DNA of 64,000 nt from Hyphomicrobium denitrificans ATCC 51888 (GTDB lineage Bacteria > Pseudomonadota > Alphaproteobacteria > Rhizobiales > Hyphomicrobiaceae), in the NCBI RefSeq assembly GCF_000143145.1, contig NC_014313.1:1116001-1180000 (forward strand), given 5' to 3'. Shown here piece by piece: positions 25,621-34,020 of this stretch (the first letter of the stretch is position 1; each line of letters starts with the position of its first letter). The notes below the pieces were generated by a model that saw only the letters and a list, made by a program, of their open reading frames with translations, was not told where the DNA came from and searched no databases. Both the position numbers and the translations under genes were made by a program.

Positions 25621-27789
25621 CTATTCCGCCAGCTCCGCGACCTTCAGTGCGAACGCGAAATTCAGGGCGGTGTCTTTGAGGCCGTCGAAGCGGCCGGAAG
25701 CGCCGCCGTGTCCTGCGCCCATGTTGGTCTTCAGCAACACGAGATTATCGCTGGTGTTCCGCGCACGGAGTTTCGCGATCCACTTTGCCGGTTCCCAATA
25801 GGTGACGCGCGGATCGGTGAGGCCGGCCAAAGCCAGGATGTGCGGATAGCGCTTTGCTTCGACGTTGTCGTAGGGCGAATAGCTTCGGATGTAGTCGAAG
25901 TCGTCCTTGCTGGTCAGCGGATTTCCCCATTCCGGCCATTCCGGCGGCGTCAGCGGCAGATCCTTGTCGAGCATCGTGTTCAGCACATCGACGAACGGCA
26001 CGTCGGCAATGACGCCGAGAAAGAGATCCGGCGCCATGTTGGCGATCGCGCCCATCAGCATGCCGCCCGCCGAACCGCCGTTGGCGACGATGCGTCCGCG
26101 CTGGGTGAGGCCCTGTGCAACGAGATACTCGCCGGCTGCGATGAAGTCGGTGAAGGTGTTTTTCTTCTTCTTCATCTTGCCGTCGGTGTACCAGCGGAAA
26201 CCCTTGTCCTTGCCGCCGCGGATGTGTGCGATCGCGTAGATGAAGCCGCGGTCGACGAGCGACAGCCGCGCGGTCGAGAACGATGCGGGCATCGAGATGC
26301 CGTACGCGCCGTACCCATAGAGAAACAGCGGTGCTGAGCCATCGAGCGGTGTTGTCTTCTTGTAGAGCAGCGTGACCGGAACGAGCGCGCCGTCCTCGGC
26401 GGGCGCGAGCAGCCGTCGCGTCACGTAGTCGGCCGGGTTGTGGCCGCTCGGGACTTCCTGGCGCTTGCGCAGAACGCGTTCGCGGGTCGCCATGTCGTAG
26501 TCGTAGGTTTCGGCGGGCGTGGTCAGCGATGAGTACGTGAAGCGAATGCGGCTCGTATCGAATTCGTAGCCCGATGCGAGGCCAAGAGCGTATGCTTCTT
26601 CCTCGAAGGCGATCGTGTGCTCCTTGGTGAGATCGAGAACGTCGCGATCGACGACGATGCCCGTGGTGATCGGCGTGACGACGATGCGCGGCAGGCTGTT
26701 CTCGCGTTCGAGGCGCGTCATGAAATTCTCATAGACGCCGACGTCGAGGATCAGGCGGCCGGGTTTGTGCGGAACGATCTCGCGCCAGTTCGCCTCGTCG
26801 GTCGCATGGACCGGCGTCACGACGATGCGGAAATCCTCTGCGTCGGCGGAATTGGTGGTGATGACCAGCAGCGACCAGTGATGCTCGACGCTGTATTGAT
26901 GGCCGACGCGGCGGGCGGCGACGAGGCGGGGCGCGTCTTCCGGACTGTCGGCGTCGATCAGATGAACTTCGCTCGTCTCGTGATCGTGGATGTCGATCAG
27001 GATGAACTTGCCCGACTGCGTCGCGGACAGGCCGACGAAGAAGCCCGAGTCCTGTTCGGCATAGACGAGCTTGTCGTCGGATACGGGCGTCCCGAGCTTG
27101 TGGCTGTAAACGAAAAGCGGACGCTGGTGATCGTCGACCTTGATATAGAACAGGGTTGAGCCGTCGCGCGACCATTCCAGGCTGCCGCGCGTGTCGGGAA
27201 TTTCGTCGGCGAGATCCTTGCCGGTCGCGAGGTCGCGGATTCTGACCGTGTAAAGCTCCGAGCCCTTGTCGTCGGTGGAGTAGGCGAGCAGGCGGTGGTC
27301 TTCGGAATGGGCCGTGCCGCCGAGGTCCCAATACTTCTTGCCTGAGGCTTCGGCGTTGCCGTCGAGAAGCACCTCGGCGTCGTCGGCCGAGCCGCCGCGC
27401 GGGATGCGGCACAGCTCGGGATATTGGCCGCCTTTAACGAAGCGCGGAAAGTATTCGTACGGGCCATCCGGCTGCGGCACTTGCCGATCGTCTTCCTTGA
27501 GCCGCGCCTTCATCTCGAGGAACAGCGTTTCCTGCAGAGCTTTCGTGTCGATGAGCTTCACATCTGTGTAGGCGTTCTCGGCTTCGAGGTAGGCGCGGAT
27601 GTCGGCCGCGAGCGTCTCAGGCTTGCGCATGACCTCCTGCCAGTTCGCGGCGCGCAGCCAGGCGTAATCGTCCGTGAGCGTGATGCCGTGATGGATCGCC
27701 GTCACAGGTTCGCGGCGCGCCAAGGGCGGGCAGACCTGTTCGTTCGCAGGAACCTGATCGGGAGAAGCGGAGGCGATCGGCGCGGTCAT
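25621..27789 (-). CDS. ptrB: oligopeptidase B-type serine peptidase (S9A, protease II)
   Basis: About 722 residues. N-terminal seven-bladed propeller (DDYAWLRAANWQEV opening, GPYEYFPRFVKGGQYPELCR) and C-terminal alpha/beta hydrolase. The nucleophile motif GGSAGGMLMG and the His motif GAGHGGASGRFDGL are present, as is the acidic region LTDPRVTYWEPAKW. Cytoplasmic peptidase for short peptides, usually after basic residues. ATG 27789 gives MTAPIASASPDQ; ATG 27831 would add 14 residues and has a weak AAGAA site. Confidence 0.9.
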   Translation of the reverse strand: MTAPIASASPDQVPANEQVCPPLARREPVTAIHHGITLTDDYAWLRAANWQEVMRKPETLAADIRAYLEAENAYTDVKLIDTKALQETLFLEMKARLKEDDRQVPQPDGPYEYFPRFVKGGQYPELCRIPRGGSADDAEVLLDGNAEASGKKYWDLGGTAHSEDHRLLAYSTDDKGSELYTVRIRDLATGKDLADEIPDTRGSLEWSRDGSTLFYIKVDDHQRPLFVYSHKLGTPVSDDKLVYAEQDSGFFVGLSATQSGKFILIDIHDHETSEVHLIDADSPEDAPRLVAARRVGHQYSVEHHWSLLVITTNSADAEDFRIVVTPVHATDEANWREIVPHKPGRLILDVGVYENFMTRLERENSLPRIVVTPITTGIVVDRDVLDLTKEHTIAFEEEAYALGLASGYEFDTSRIRFTYSSLTTPAETYDYDMATRERVLRKRQEVPSGHNPADYVTRRLLAPAEDGALVPVTLLYKKTTPLDGSAPLFLYGYGAYGISMPASFSTARLSLVDRGFIYAIAHIRGGKDKGFRWYTDGKMKKKKNTFTDFIAAGEYLVAQGLTQRGRIVANGGSAGGMLMGAIANMAPDLFLGVIADVPFVDVLNTMLDKDLPLTPPEWPEWGNPLTSKDDFDYIRSYSPYDNVEAKRYPHILALAGLTDPRVTYWEPAKWIAKLRARNTSDNLVLLKTNMGAGHGGASGRFDGLKDTALNFAFALKVAELAE

Positions 27790-28129
27790 GATTTGGGGAG
27801 GCCTTTCATTGGGAAGCGCATGGCGTTGCATGGTTTCTTCACGCGTTAAGCGCCCGCGTCAACGCGCGGGCCTCAATTTGAAGCAACGTCACAATGGAGT
27901 TCAGATCGCGCCAAGCATTAGTGATGCTGTGAAGTGTTGAGGAGCCGCAATTGACAATGAACATTAGCTGTAGTCAAAGCTTTCATAAGTGAAGACAAGT
28001 TCTATTCGGGGCGAGTTCAGACATCGGCAAAATATGGCTAAGACGTCGTCAAAGCGATCTGCGTCGAAGCTTGCCATCTGTTAGGCGCACCTCTGAACTC
28101 GGCTAGAAACAGCAGCGGAAAACATAACG
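27790..28129. promoter_or_regulatory. AT-rich divergent promoter region upstream of mucR
   Basis: 340 bp between ptrB and mucR, distinctly AT-richer than the genes, especially 27940-28060. A TTGACA hexamer lies at 27952. MucR/Ros proteins bind AT-rich DNA and commonly repress their own promoter, so autoregulation here is plausible. No gene seen. Confidence 0.45.
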
Positions 28130-28531
28130 ATGGACAGTCCGTCCCAGCCTGAGCTTGTGACCATCACAGCGACCATCGTCGCCGCCTATGTCAGCAATAA
28201 CTCAATCTCATCAACGGATCTGCCGGGTCTGATCGCCGAGACGCATGCCGCGCTGAGCCGTGCCGCAGGCCGCAGCGCGCCGGCGGAGCGCGAGGAGGCC
28301 AAGCCCAAAATCGCGGTCAAGAAATCCGTGATGCCGGACTATCTCATCTGCCTCGAGGACGGAAAGAAGTTCAAATCGCTGAAGCGGCACCTCAGGACAC
28401 ATTACAATCTATCGCCCGAGGAATATCGCGAGAAGTGGAGCCTGCCTCCGGACTATCCGATGGTCGCGCCGAACTATGCCAACGCCCGCTCGCAGCTTGC
28501 CAAGAAGATGGGCCTCGGGACGCGGCGCTGA
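28130..28531 (+). CDS. mucR: MucR/Ros-family zinc-finger transcriptional regulator
   Basis: 133 residues. The C-terminal half is the Ros/MucR fold: [55 protein letters not shown]. Putative zinc ligands are Cys, Asp (four-residue CLED), and two His, the Cys-Asp form known in several homologues. The N-terminal part drives oligomerisation in this family. MucR is an H-NS-like global silencer of AT-rich, horizontally acquired and surface genes in Rhizobiales and of cell-cycle genes in Caulobacter. It is next to the gafYZ-like genes. Confidence 0.94.
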   Translation: MDSPSQPELVTITATIVAAYVSNNSISSTDLPGLIAETHAALSRAAGRSAPAEREEAKPKIAVKKSVMPDYLICLEDGKKFKSLKRHLRTHYNLSPEEYREKWSLPPDYPMVAPNYANARSQLAKKMGLGTRR

Positions 28532-28552
28532 TTTTCGTCGCGCCGCATCATT

Positions 28553-28888
28553 TTACTTTTGCGGCTGCTGCCGCGATTGGTGAATACGACATGGAAGCGC
28601 CGCAAGTGCGGCGCGTTCCATTTTCAGAATCCGATTGAGCGATGCGTGGCGTTCAAGGTCGTAGGCGGGATGCCCTGCGCGACCGTTCCGCCGCTCCCTC
28701 CGCAAGGCGCGTTCGAGCGCCACGATAAGTTTCTCGCGACCCTCCACGCTTCGATCATCGCGCTCGCGCGGCCACAGCGGCAATGCGCGCTGCAGATCGT
28801 CCGCGCATTTGGCCTTCGAATTGAAGCGGGAGCCCGTTGAGCTTTTCGTCCGCGTAGTGATGTTCCGTATCGAGACGTTATCTGGCAT
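28553..28888 (-). CDS. small conserved hypothetical protein next to gafYZ-like genes
   Basis: About 111 residues; the conserved part is the C-terminal ~75: LPLWPRERDDRSVEGREKLI, VALERALRRERRNGRAGH, PAYDLERHASLNRILKMERA. I recall short proteins with this LWP...R...ALR.ERR.G..GH..YDL.RH pattern in Hyphomicrobiales, without known function. Start uncertain: ATG 28888 is used, and the frame is open to 29029 through the inverted repeat. Divergent from the DnaA-domain gene. Confidence 0.6.
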   Translation of the reverse strand: MPDNVSIRNITTRTKSSTGSRFNSKAKCADDLQRALPLWPRERDDRSVEGREKLIVALERALRRERRNGRAGHPAYDLERHASLNRILKMERAALAALPCRIHQSRQQPQK

Positions 28889-28917
28889 GGCGCCACACAG
28901 TGCTGCACTGCACGGGC

Positions 28918-28989
28918 GCGGGGATAAGTTCGTGGGATTTGTTTTTTGAGTAAGGTGAACGGATGCGCGAACAAAAAACTTATCCCCGC
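28918..28989. promoter_or_regulatory. 13-bp inverted repeat in the divergent gafYZ-like promoter region
   Basis: GCGGGGATAAGTT (28918-28930) and its exact reverse complement AACTTATCCCCGC (28977-28989), 46 bp apart, with a T-run and an A-run inside the spacer. TTATCCCC resembles part of a DnaA box (TTATNCACA). The right half recurs with one mismatch at 37055 before the GTA cluster. It lies 130-200 bp upstream of the DnaA-domain gene. Confidence 0.65.
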
Positions 28990-29119
28990 TGCTCGCGCCG
29001 GTTCTATCTTCTGCTCGTCGCTTCTGCATCGAACCGCAGAGCGATCTTTACCGGCCCCGACTGCAACGAAGCGCATCCCGCGTTGAGAAGCCGATCTAAG
29101 CACATGAGAAGAAGAACAC

Positions 29120-29521
29120 ATGCTTGAAGTCTCTCGCAGCCTCGCGTTGAAAACGCGTCCGCGCGGCCCGGCGTTTTCCGATGCCCTGGAAGAGCAGCAC
29201 TATCGTCAGGCGCGACTGGCGCTCGATCTCGCCATGTCGAGCGTATTCGGCGTCGAGAGCGGCGCGCTTTGGCACGGCACGCGCGGCGCTAAAGGCATCG
29301 CGTCTGCGCGCCAGATTGCGATGTATCTCGCCCACGTGTCGTGCGGGATGACGCTGACGGACGTCGGCACGATGTTCGGCAGGGATCGGACGACGGTTTC
29401 CTATGGTTGTCTGAAGGTCGAATACCGGCGTGACGATCCGATCCTGGACCGGACGCTAGACCTTCTCGGCTGGGCATTGCCGACGCTCGTCATGCGCGCC
29501 GAAAAGCGACGTCCGCACTGA
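29120..29521 (+). CDS. DnaA-domain-IV-like HTH protein, GafY-like GTA activator candidate
   Basis: 133 residues. The C-terminal ~80 residues match the DNA-binding domain IV of DnaA: ARQIAMYLAHVSCGMTLTDV, GTMFGRDRTTVSYGCLKVE. No AAA+ ATPase is present. In R. capsulatus the GTA activator GafA joins a DnaA-like N-terminal part to a DUF6456 part; in Caulobacter the two halves are separate genes gafY and gafZ. Here a DUF6456 gene follows 41 bp downstream, so this is probably the GafY half. The AGAAGAAG stretch serves as ribosome site. Name withheld because this is from recall of family architecture. Confidence 0.8.
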   Translation: MLEVSRSLALKTRPRGPAFSDALEEQHYRQARLALDLAMSSVFGVESGALWHGTRGAKGIASARQIAMYLAHVSCGMTLTDVGTMFGRDRTTVSYGCLKVEYRRDDPILDRTLDLLGWALPTLVMRAEKRRPH

Positions 29522-29562
29522 CGCGACTTTCTTAAGCAACCAAATCCCCACGAGGTAAGACG

Positions 29563-30135
29563 ATGGCGACGAGACGAAGCTCCGCGGCTTCGGCAGCGAG
29601 AGCTGCTGACCATCAAACGCCCGAGCGCGATCTTAAGGAGAGCCCGCTGGCGTGGCTCGCGCGACGCAAGGACAAGGACGGACGGCCGATGCTGTCAGAT
29701 GAGGAATTCGATGCCGGAGAGCGTCTGCGCGCCGATTTCTGGTTCGCTCAGATGACGCCGCGTGTCACCGCAAACTGGTCGCTGCTGCTCGGTGGCGGCG
29801 GCGGCATCCGGGGTGCGCCGGACCTCGGACCGGACATGCGAGATTCCGTCATCGCGGCGGGCGAGCGGGTGCGGCGCGCGCTGGCGAGCGTCGGGCCGGA
29901 TCTCGCCGGTGTTCTGATCGACGTCTGCTGTCACTTGAAAGGGCTCGAAGCCAGCGAGAAGGCGAGCGGATGGCCGCAACGCTCCGGCAAGATCATTCTG
30001 CAGATCGCGCTGCGTCAGCTCGCCCGTCACTATGGTTTGTTGCGCGCGCCGGAGCCGTCCGGCGCGAGACCCGTCAAGGTCCGGCACTGGGGTGCGAGCG
30101 ATTATCGTCCGGCGATCGAGCAGGATAGCGCGTGA
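29563..30135 (+). CDS. DUF6456 protein, GafZ-like GTA activator candidate
   Basis: 190 residues. After a short disordered N terminus comes the DUF6456 signature: ESPLAWLARRKDKDGRPMLS, EEFDAGERLRADFWFAQMTP, RVTANWSLLL, then GERVRRALASVGPDLAGVLI and a C-terminal helix-turn-helix-like stretch (IILQIALRQLARHYGLL). DUF6456 is the C-terminal part of R. capsulatus GafA, which contacts RNA polymerase and switches on GTA genes. Co-directional with the DnaA-domain gene (41 bp gap), so likely one operon controlling the cluster at 37-56 kb. It ends 1 bp from the convergent sufE stop. Confidence 0.82.
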   Translation: MATRRSSAASAARAADHQTPERDLKESPLAWLARRKDKDGRPMLSDEEFDAGERLRADFWFAQMTPRVTANWSLLLGGGGGIRGAPDLGPDMRDSVIAAGERVRRALASVGPDLAGVLIDVCCHLKGLEASEKASGWPQRSGKIILQIALRQLARHYGLLRAPEPSGARPVKVRHWGASDYRPAIEQDSA

Positions 30136-30564
30136 TCAGGCAGCCAGCATCATCTCGGCGTCGGAGTGGATGCGCTTCACCATCGAGGCGAGGCCATTCG
30201 AACGCTGCTGGGTCAGATGCTCGCTCAATCCGAGTTCGCCGAAGATGCGCTGCGCGTCTGTGGCGACGATCTCTTCCAGCGTCTTGCCCTGGTAAATAGC
30301 GAACAACACGGCGATCAGTCCCTGGACGATCATGGCATCGCTTGTGCCCTGCATGTCCATGCCGCTTGCCCTGCCGGAACTCGCGTTCGCGACCGGCTTT
30401 GTCGCGAGCCAGACCTGACTGGCGCAGCCGCGAACCTTGTTCGCCTCAGTCCGCAGGTCTTCGGGGAGCGGCGGGAGCGCCCGGCCGAGTTCAATCACGT
30501 ACCGGTAACGGTCCTCCCAATCGTCGAGGAGCGCGAAATCGGCGCGGATGTCGTCAATCGTCAT
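30136..30564 (-). CDS. sufE: SufE-family Fe-S assembly sulfur acceptor
   Basis: 142 residues. DWEDRYRYVIELGRALPPLP and KVRGCASQVWLATK are SufE signatures; the Cys in RGCASQ accepts persulfide from the cysteine desulfurase. The helical end (GLSEHLTQQRSNGLASMVKR) is family-typical. ATG 30564 preferred over 30576 because it matches the family start MTIDDIRADF. No other suf gene is nearby. Confidence 0.94.
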   Translation of the reverse strand: MTIDDIRADFALLDDWEDRYRYVIELGRALPPLPEDLRTEANKVRGCASQVWLATKPVANASSGRASGMDMQGTSDAMIVQGLIAVLFAIYQGKTLEEIVATDAQRIFGELGLSEHLTQQRSNGLASMVKRIHSDAEMMLAA

Positions 30565-30646
30565 CGGAAATTCCAAGCAGCCCGCTTATCGGGCATTACT
30601 TGAAAATAGGTGGCCGGACCCTGTCGCGGCAAGGCTCGATTTGAGC

Positions 30647-31024
30647 CTAGATGCTACCCTTGCTTGACTTTTTGCCGCGCCAGGCCGGTTCTTTGTCGAG
30701 CGGAGTGAGCGTTCCCATCTCGCGTTCGAGCACGGCCGGCTTATACGGCCGATCGTCATGATCGGCCGCAGCCGTCTCACTTGCCCCACCTTGCCTATCG
30801 CGCATCATGTCGTAGGCAAGTTTGGCTCCGAACTGGGCCTTCGCAACGAACACCGACCAATATTCCGAACCCTTCGCGCACGTTCCGGCGTTGCGATCGC
30901 AGAACGTGACGACCCATTGCGCGGTGGCGCCGGCGCGCTCGTACAAGCGCTGCTGCTGCTCGTGATCCGATGGCAGCACGGCAACCCCGATGGCAACGAT
31001 TATGGCGGTACGCAACAAGCCCAT
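30647..31024 (-). CDS. DUF5330-like secreted/anchored small protein
   Basis: 125 residues. N-terminal hydrophobic segment (LLRTAIIVAIGVAVLPS), then ATAQWVVTFCDRNAGTCAKG with two Cys likely disulfide-bonded in the periplasm, and SEYWSVFVAKAQFGAKLAYD. It matches my memory of DUF5330, a Rhizobiales family often beside sufE as here. GAAGG precedes ATG 31024. Function unknown. Confidence 0.75.
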   Translation of the reverse strand: MGLLRTAIIVAIGVAVLPSDHEQQQRLYERAGATAQWVVTFCDRNAGTCAKGSEYWSVFVAKAQFGAKLAYDMMRDRQGGASETAAADHDDRPYKPAVLEREMGTLTPLDKEPAWRGKKSSKGSI

Positions 31025-31270
31025 GGTCGACCTTCGCAGAGTTGAGCGGGAAAGACGTGAGGCTCCCGCAGCATTCTCATACCAAAGCCAATTCAAGACG
31101 ACGCTAGCGTGTGCGCTACAATTCGATCAGTCTTCGATGCGAATTTGAGGCAAATTTTGATAAAATGCTTCGCATCTCTGTCGGGCCAAGTTCCGACAGT
31201 TAAGAAGACCTTAACGGCTGGCCGGCATAGTCTTGCGATACCGCGCAGGGGCGAACGGAGCCGTTGAGAC

Positions 31271-31999
31271 ATGATCGGGTGGGATCGCAAAATCGCAATC
31301 GGCGCTTCCGTGCTGATGACGCTCAGCGTCGCCGTCAACATGGCTGCGTTCCAGGGTAAGGGACCGGGAGCAAGTCAGGCCAGCGCGATCGAGACCGGAG
31401 GGTTGCCGTCGCGCGGCGGATGGGTGGAAGGTCCGGGCCTCGGAATGGGGCCGACAACGCCGCCGTCGGCCGCGCCGCCGTTGCCGGGGCCAACCGATCC
31501 TCCGACAGGTCCGCTGAAGGACGATGCCAACACGGCGGAAGTCACGCGCGGCATTCAGCGCGAACTCGATGCGCGCGGCTATGATGTCGGGCAGCCGGAT
31601 GGCGTCGCAGGGCTCGTCACGCGCGCTGCGATCTTCGCTTACGAATACGACAACGGGCTGGTGCTGACCGGCAAGCCGAGCGAGCCGCTGCTGAGCCAGA
31701 TCGTTCTCGGCTCGTCGTCGCTCGAACAGAACAGCGCGCGGCCGGGCAAAACGATCTCGCCCGATGGCGAGGCGCTGGTACGCGACGTCAAGCTGAAGCT
31801 TGCCGCGCTCGGCTATCAGACGGGGGCCGCGGGCGGGGCGCTGACGCCGGAACTCGGGCGCGCGATCCGCGAATTCGAGACCGAGCAGAAGCTCAAGGCC
31901 AGCGGCCGCATCTCAGGCCCGATGATGAGCCGGCTGATCCGTCTTCAGGGTCAGGCGAAGTTGCGCCAGGGTGCGTCGTCGCGCTCCGCCTCGCGCTAG
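31271..31999 (+). CDS. peptidoglycan-binding domain protein
   Basis: 242 residues. N-terminal anchor (ASVLMTLSVAVNMAAFQG), Pro/Gly-rich linker, then two peptidoglycan-binding-1-like units: VTRGIQRELDARGYDVGQPD with GLVTRAAIFAYEYD, and VRDVKLKLAALGYQTGAAGG with LTPELGRAIREFETEQKL. Predicted periplasmic murein-binding protein. GGAG 9 nt before the ATG. No catalytic domain. Confidence 0.85.
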   Translation: MIGWDRKIAIGASVLMTLSVAVNMAAFQGKGPGASQASAIETGGLPSRGGWVEGPGLGMGPTTPPSAAPPLPGPTDPPTGPLKDDANTAEVTRGIQRELDARGYDVGQPDGVAGLVTRAAIFAYEYDNGLVLTGKPSEPLLSQIVLGSSSLEQNSARPGKTISPDGEALVRDVKLKLAALGYQTGAAGGALTPELGRAIREFETEQKLKASGRISGPMMSRLIRLQGQAKLRQGASSRSASR

Positions 32000-32032
32000 G
32001 CGTTGCGCCGGTCTTGCTGTTAACTTGAGAGC

Positions 32033-32377
32033 ATGCGGCTTAAATCGGAAATCTGGGTCAAGGCGTATTTGCGCCGGTGCACCGTCAACGGCGCCAGCGG
32101 TGTGGTCGTGCGCCACGGCGATGACGACGCAGGTGCAATCTTCATCAAGATCGTGCGTCAGGATCTGATGGCGGCCGTCTATGCGCCGGCTCCGGCCGGA
32201 CTTGACGACGCCGATCACGACCGGCGCTGGGTGGCGCGCTTCGATCCGGGCTTTGTTCCGGAGGCGGAGGCCGAGACGCTTCTGAAACGCGAAACGAGTT
32301 TCGACAGCGATCTCTGGATCGTCGAAATCGAGGATCGCGAGGGGCGCAATTTCCTCGGCGATGAATTGCTGCCATAG
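32033..32377 (+). CDS. DUF1491 family protein
   Basis: 114 residues. LKSEIWVKAYLRRCTVNGAS and DPGFVPEAEAETLLKRETSF, then DSDLWIVEIEDREGRNFL are hallmarks of DUF1491, a small alphaproteobacterial family. Predicted alpha/beta cytoplasmic protein; no known function. Close downstream of the peptidoglycan-binding gene. Confidence 0.88.
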   Translation: MRLKSEIWVKAYLRRCTVNGASGVVVRHGDDDAGAIFIKIVRQDLMAAVYAPAPAGLDDADHDRRWVARFDPGFVPEAEAETLLKRETSFDSDLWIVEIEDREGRNFLGDELLP

Positions 32378-32584
32378 TGGAGGCTGCTTCCGCGCGCGAC
32401 GCTGGAAGATTTACACTCCGTTAATGCCTCGGCGCCTGTAATCGAGGCATGCGCTGATTCGAGCGGCCGCAACGCATCTTCGCCGCAACCGTTTTTGTAC
32501 GGTGTCATAACGGGGTGGTTGACGAGCCTCATGACGGGCGGAGCCGCATGCACGAAGGGAGCTTCGTGTTTTGGGGGGCCACGC

Positions 32585-32779
32585 ATGGCGACAATCGTGG
32601 AATTCAGGAGCACTTCGCGACGAACCGAGTCTTTGGTGAACTCCGGGCCGGTCAACGCCGGCGGTTCGGCCGACATCGTTTTCTTTCCGGGTGTCAGGTA
32701 TGAACGGCCCGAGGAGCCTGCGGCCGAAAAGCCGAAGAAGAGCAAGCCATGTCGCGACACGCTGGACATCGATAGCTGA
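32585..32779 (+). CDS. small conserved hypothetical protein (64 aa)
   Basis: Starts MATIVEFRSTSRRTES and contains SADIVFFPGVRYERPEE. I recall short Rhizobiales proteins with the same MATIVEF...IVFFPGVRYER pattern. Lys-rich C terminus, soluble. An upstream in-frame start at 32495 exists but yields a poor N terminus. Unknown function. Confidence 0.65.
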   Translation: MATIVEFRSTSRRTESLVNSGPVNAGGSADIVFFPGVRYERPEEPAAEKPKKSKPCRDTLDIDS

Positions 32780-32797
32780 CGCGCCGGGCAGCGAGCA

Positions 32798-33355
32798 TTA
32801 AGTGCGCCGGACGGAGCACGAGGCTTTTTCGAGGACGGACTGCGTTTCGGTGCGATAGGGATCGCCCCGGTCGGGTGCGCGCACGACGATGAAGCCTTTC
32901 GGCGCGGCGATCGTCTGATCGGTATCGCCGGTTTGCGGAGCTTCGCTCGAGAGGCCCAAGAAGCGATCATCGGCCGGAATGATCGAGAGATTGATCGTCG
33001 TCTCGCGCTCGGACGAGGCGGCGGCGAAATAGAGGTTCGTCCCGTCAGGCGCATAGACTCCGACGGTCCATCCGAGGTCGGGCAGCAATGCATGCACGCG
33101 CATCGCGCGGTCAGCCGTATCGAACGGGCAGAACGCGTATCGCGCGTCCGGCGACAGATACGGCAGCAGCGCCTGCTGCGTGTCGACCGGCCCGACGATC
33201 GTCATCGTGTTGTGCGGCAGAACATTCGCGAGGCGGGCGTACGCCGTGCCGCGCTGATCGTTGACGGCGAGGAACGTCGCAACGATATGGACGATCACCG
33301 CGACCAAAACGAAGATCACCAAAAGCCGCCAGTCGATCCGCTTGAAGAGGTTCAT
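32798..33355 (-). CDS. DUF1254-related membrane-anchored protein
   Basis: 185 residues. One N-terminal membrane segment (LLVIFVLVAVIVHIVATFLA), then NVLPHNTMTIVGPVDTQQAL, FCPFDTADRAMRVHALLPDL and TNLYFAAASSERET. The short alphaproteobacterial DUF1254/DUF1214 pairs encoded back to back fit this. Its ATG overlaps the stop of the upstream DUF1214 gene by 4 bp (coupled translation). Likely exported to the periplasm; function unknown. Confidence 0.75.
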   Translation of the reverse strand: MNLFKRIDWRLLVIFVLVAVIVHIVATFLAVNDQRGTAYARLANVLPHNTMTIVGPVDTQQALLPYLSPDARYAFCPFDTADRAMRVHALLPDLGWTVGVYAPDGTNLYFAAASSERETTINLSIIPADDRFLGLSSEAPQTGDTDQTIAAPKGFIVVRAPDRGDPYRTETQSVLEKASCSVRRT

Positions 33356-34008
33356 GAGCAGCTCTCCCGCGTGATGACGGGTAGCCGCTTGTTGCGTTCA
33401 ACGCGCTGTTCGTCGGAGAGGCCGTTCGCGGGATCGAGCACGGTGAACACGAGAACGAGGCGTCCGGCGCCGCCGGTCGGTATCCAGTTGCCGGGGCGCG
33501 CGTCGCGGCCGAGCGTCACGACGTACGATCCGTTCGGATTGGGTGCGATCGTATCGGCGGTGAACGTGTAGCGATCCGCATCATTGCGGATCAGGCGGCC
33601 ACGGGAATCGAAGACCGAAAGGCTCCACCAAAGTCCGGGCAAGCTAGCGCCATCGATCTTGTAGTTGCAGGAAGAGTGCAGGCGCGCGCCTTGGGAGTCC
33701 GTCCGTGCTTCGAAGATGCCGGCGCTATCGGCCGAGATCCTGAGCTTGCCGGTCGATGCGAGATGCGCCTTCGAATACGGGTCGGCATTTTCGCGGCCGA
33801 GGCCGCGCCAGTGTTGCCAAGGTCCGTAGGAATCGACGGAGAGCGGAGAGCCGCGCGAGATCATATAGCGGCTCGACCAGACGCCGACGCCGGTTGCGAG
33901 TGCGACGGCCGCGATCAGACTGACGGCGCGGAAGATGATCGCCGCCACGGTGCGCACAAGCGCCAGCGCCGACGGTCGCTCATAGGATTTGAGTTCGAGC
34001 GACGCCAC
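33352..34008 (-). CDS. DUF1214 domain membrane-anchored protein
   Basis: 218 residues. N-terminal membrane segment (SLIAAVALATGVGVWSSRYM), then a DUF1214 domain: SCNYKIDGASLPGLWWSLSV, NGSYVVTLGRDARPGNWIPT and GRLVLVFTVLDPANGL. Starts at GTG 34008 with a strong AGGAGG that overlaps the end of the PBP gene, so the three minus-strand genes form an operon. DUF1214 modules appear in large exported proteins; the short form here has no known role. Confidence 0.82.
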   Translation of the reverse strand: MASLELKSYERPSALALVRTVAAIIFRAVSLIAAVALATGVGVWSSRYMISRGSPLSVDSYGPWQHWRGLGRENADPYSKAHLASTGKLRISADSAGIFEARTDSQGARLHSSCNYKIDGASLPGLWWSLSVFDSRGRLIRNDADRYTFTADTIAPNPNGSYVVTLGRDARPGNWIPTGGAGRLVLVFTVLDPANGLSDEQRVERNKRLPVITRESCS

Positions 34009-34020
34009 GCCCTGATCCTC

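Noticed and set aside
28918..28989. Chromosomal origin with DnaA boxes
   Set aside because: Only two DnaA-box-like sequences, no AT-rich unwinding element or origin-linked genes (dnaA, dnaN, hemE); a promoter role fits better.
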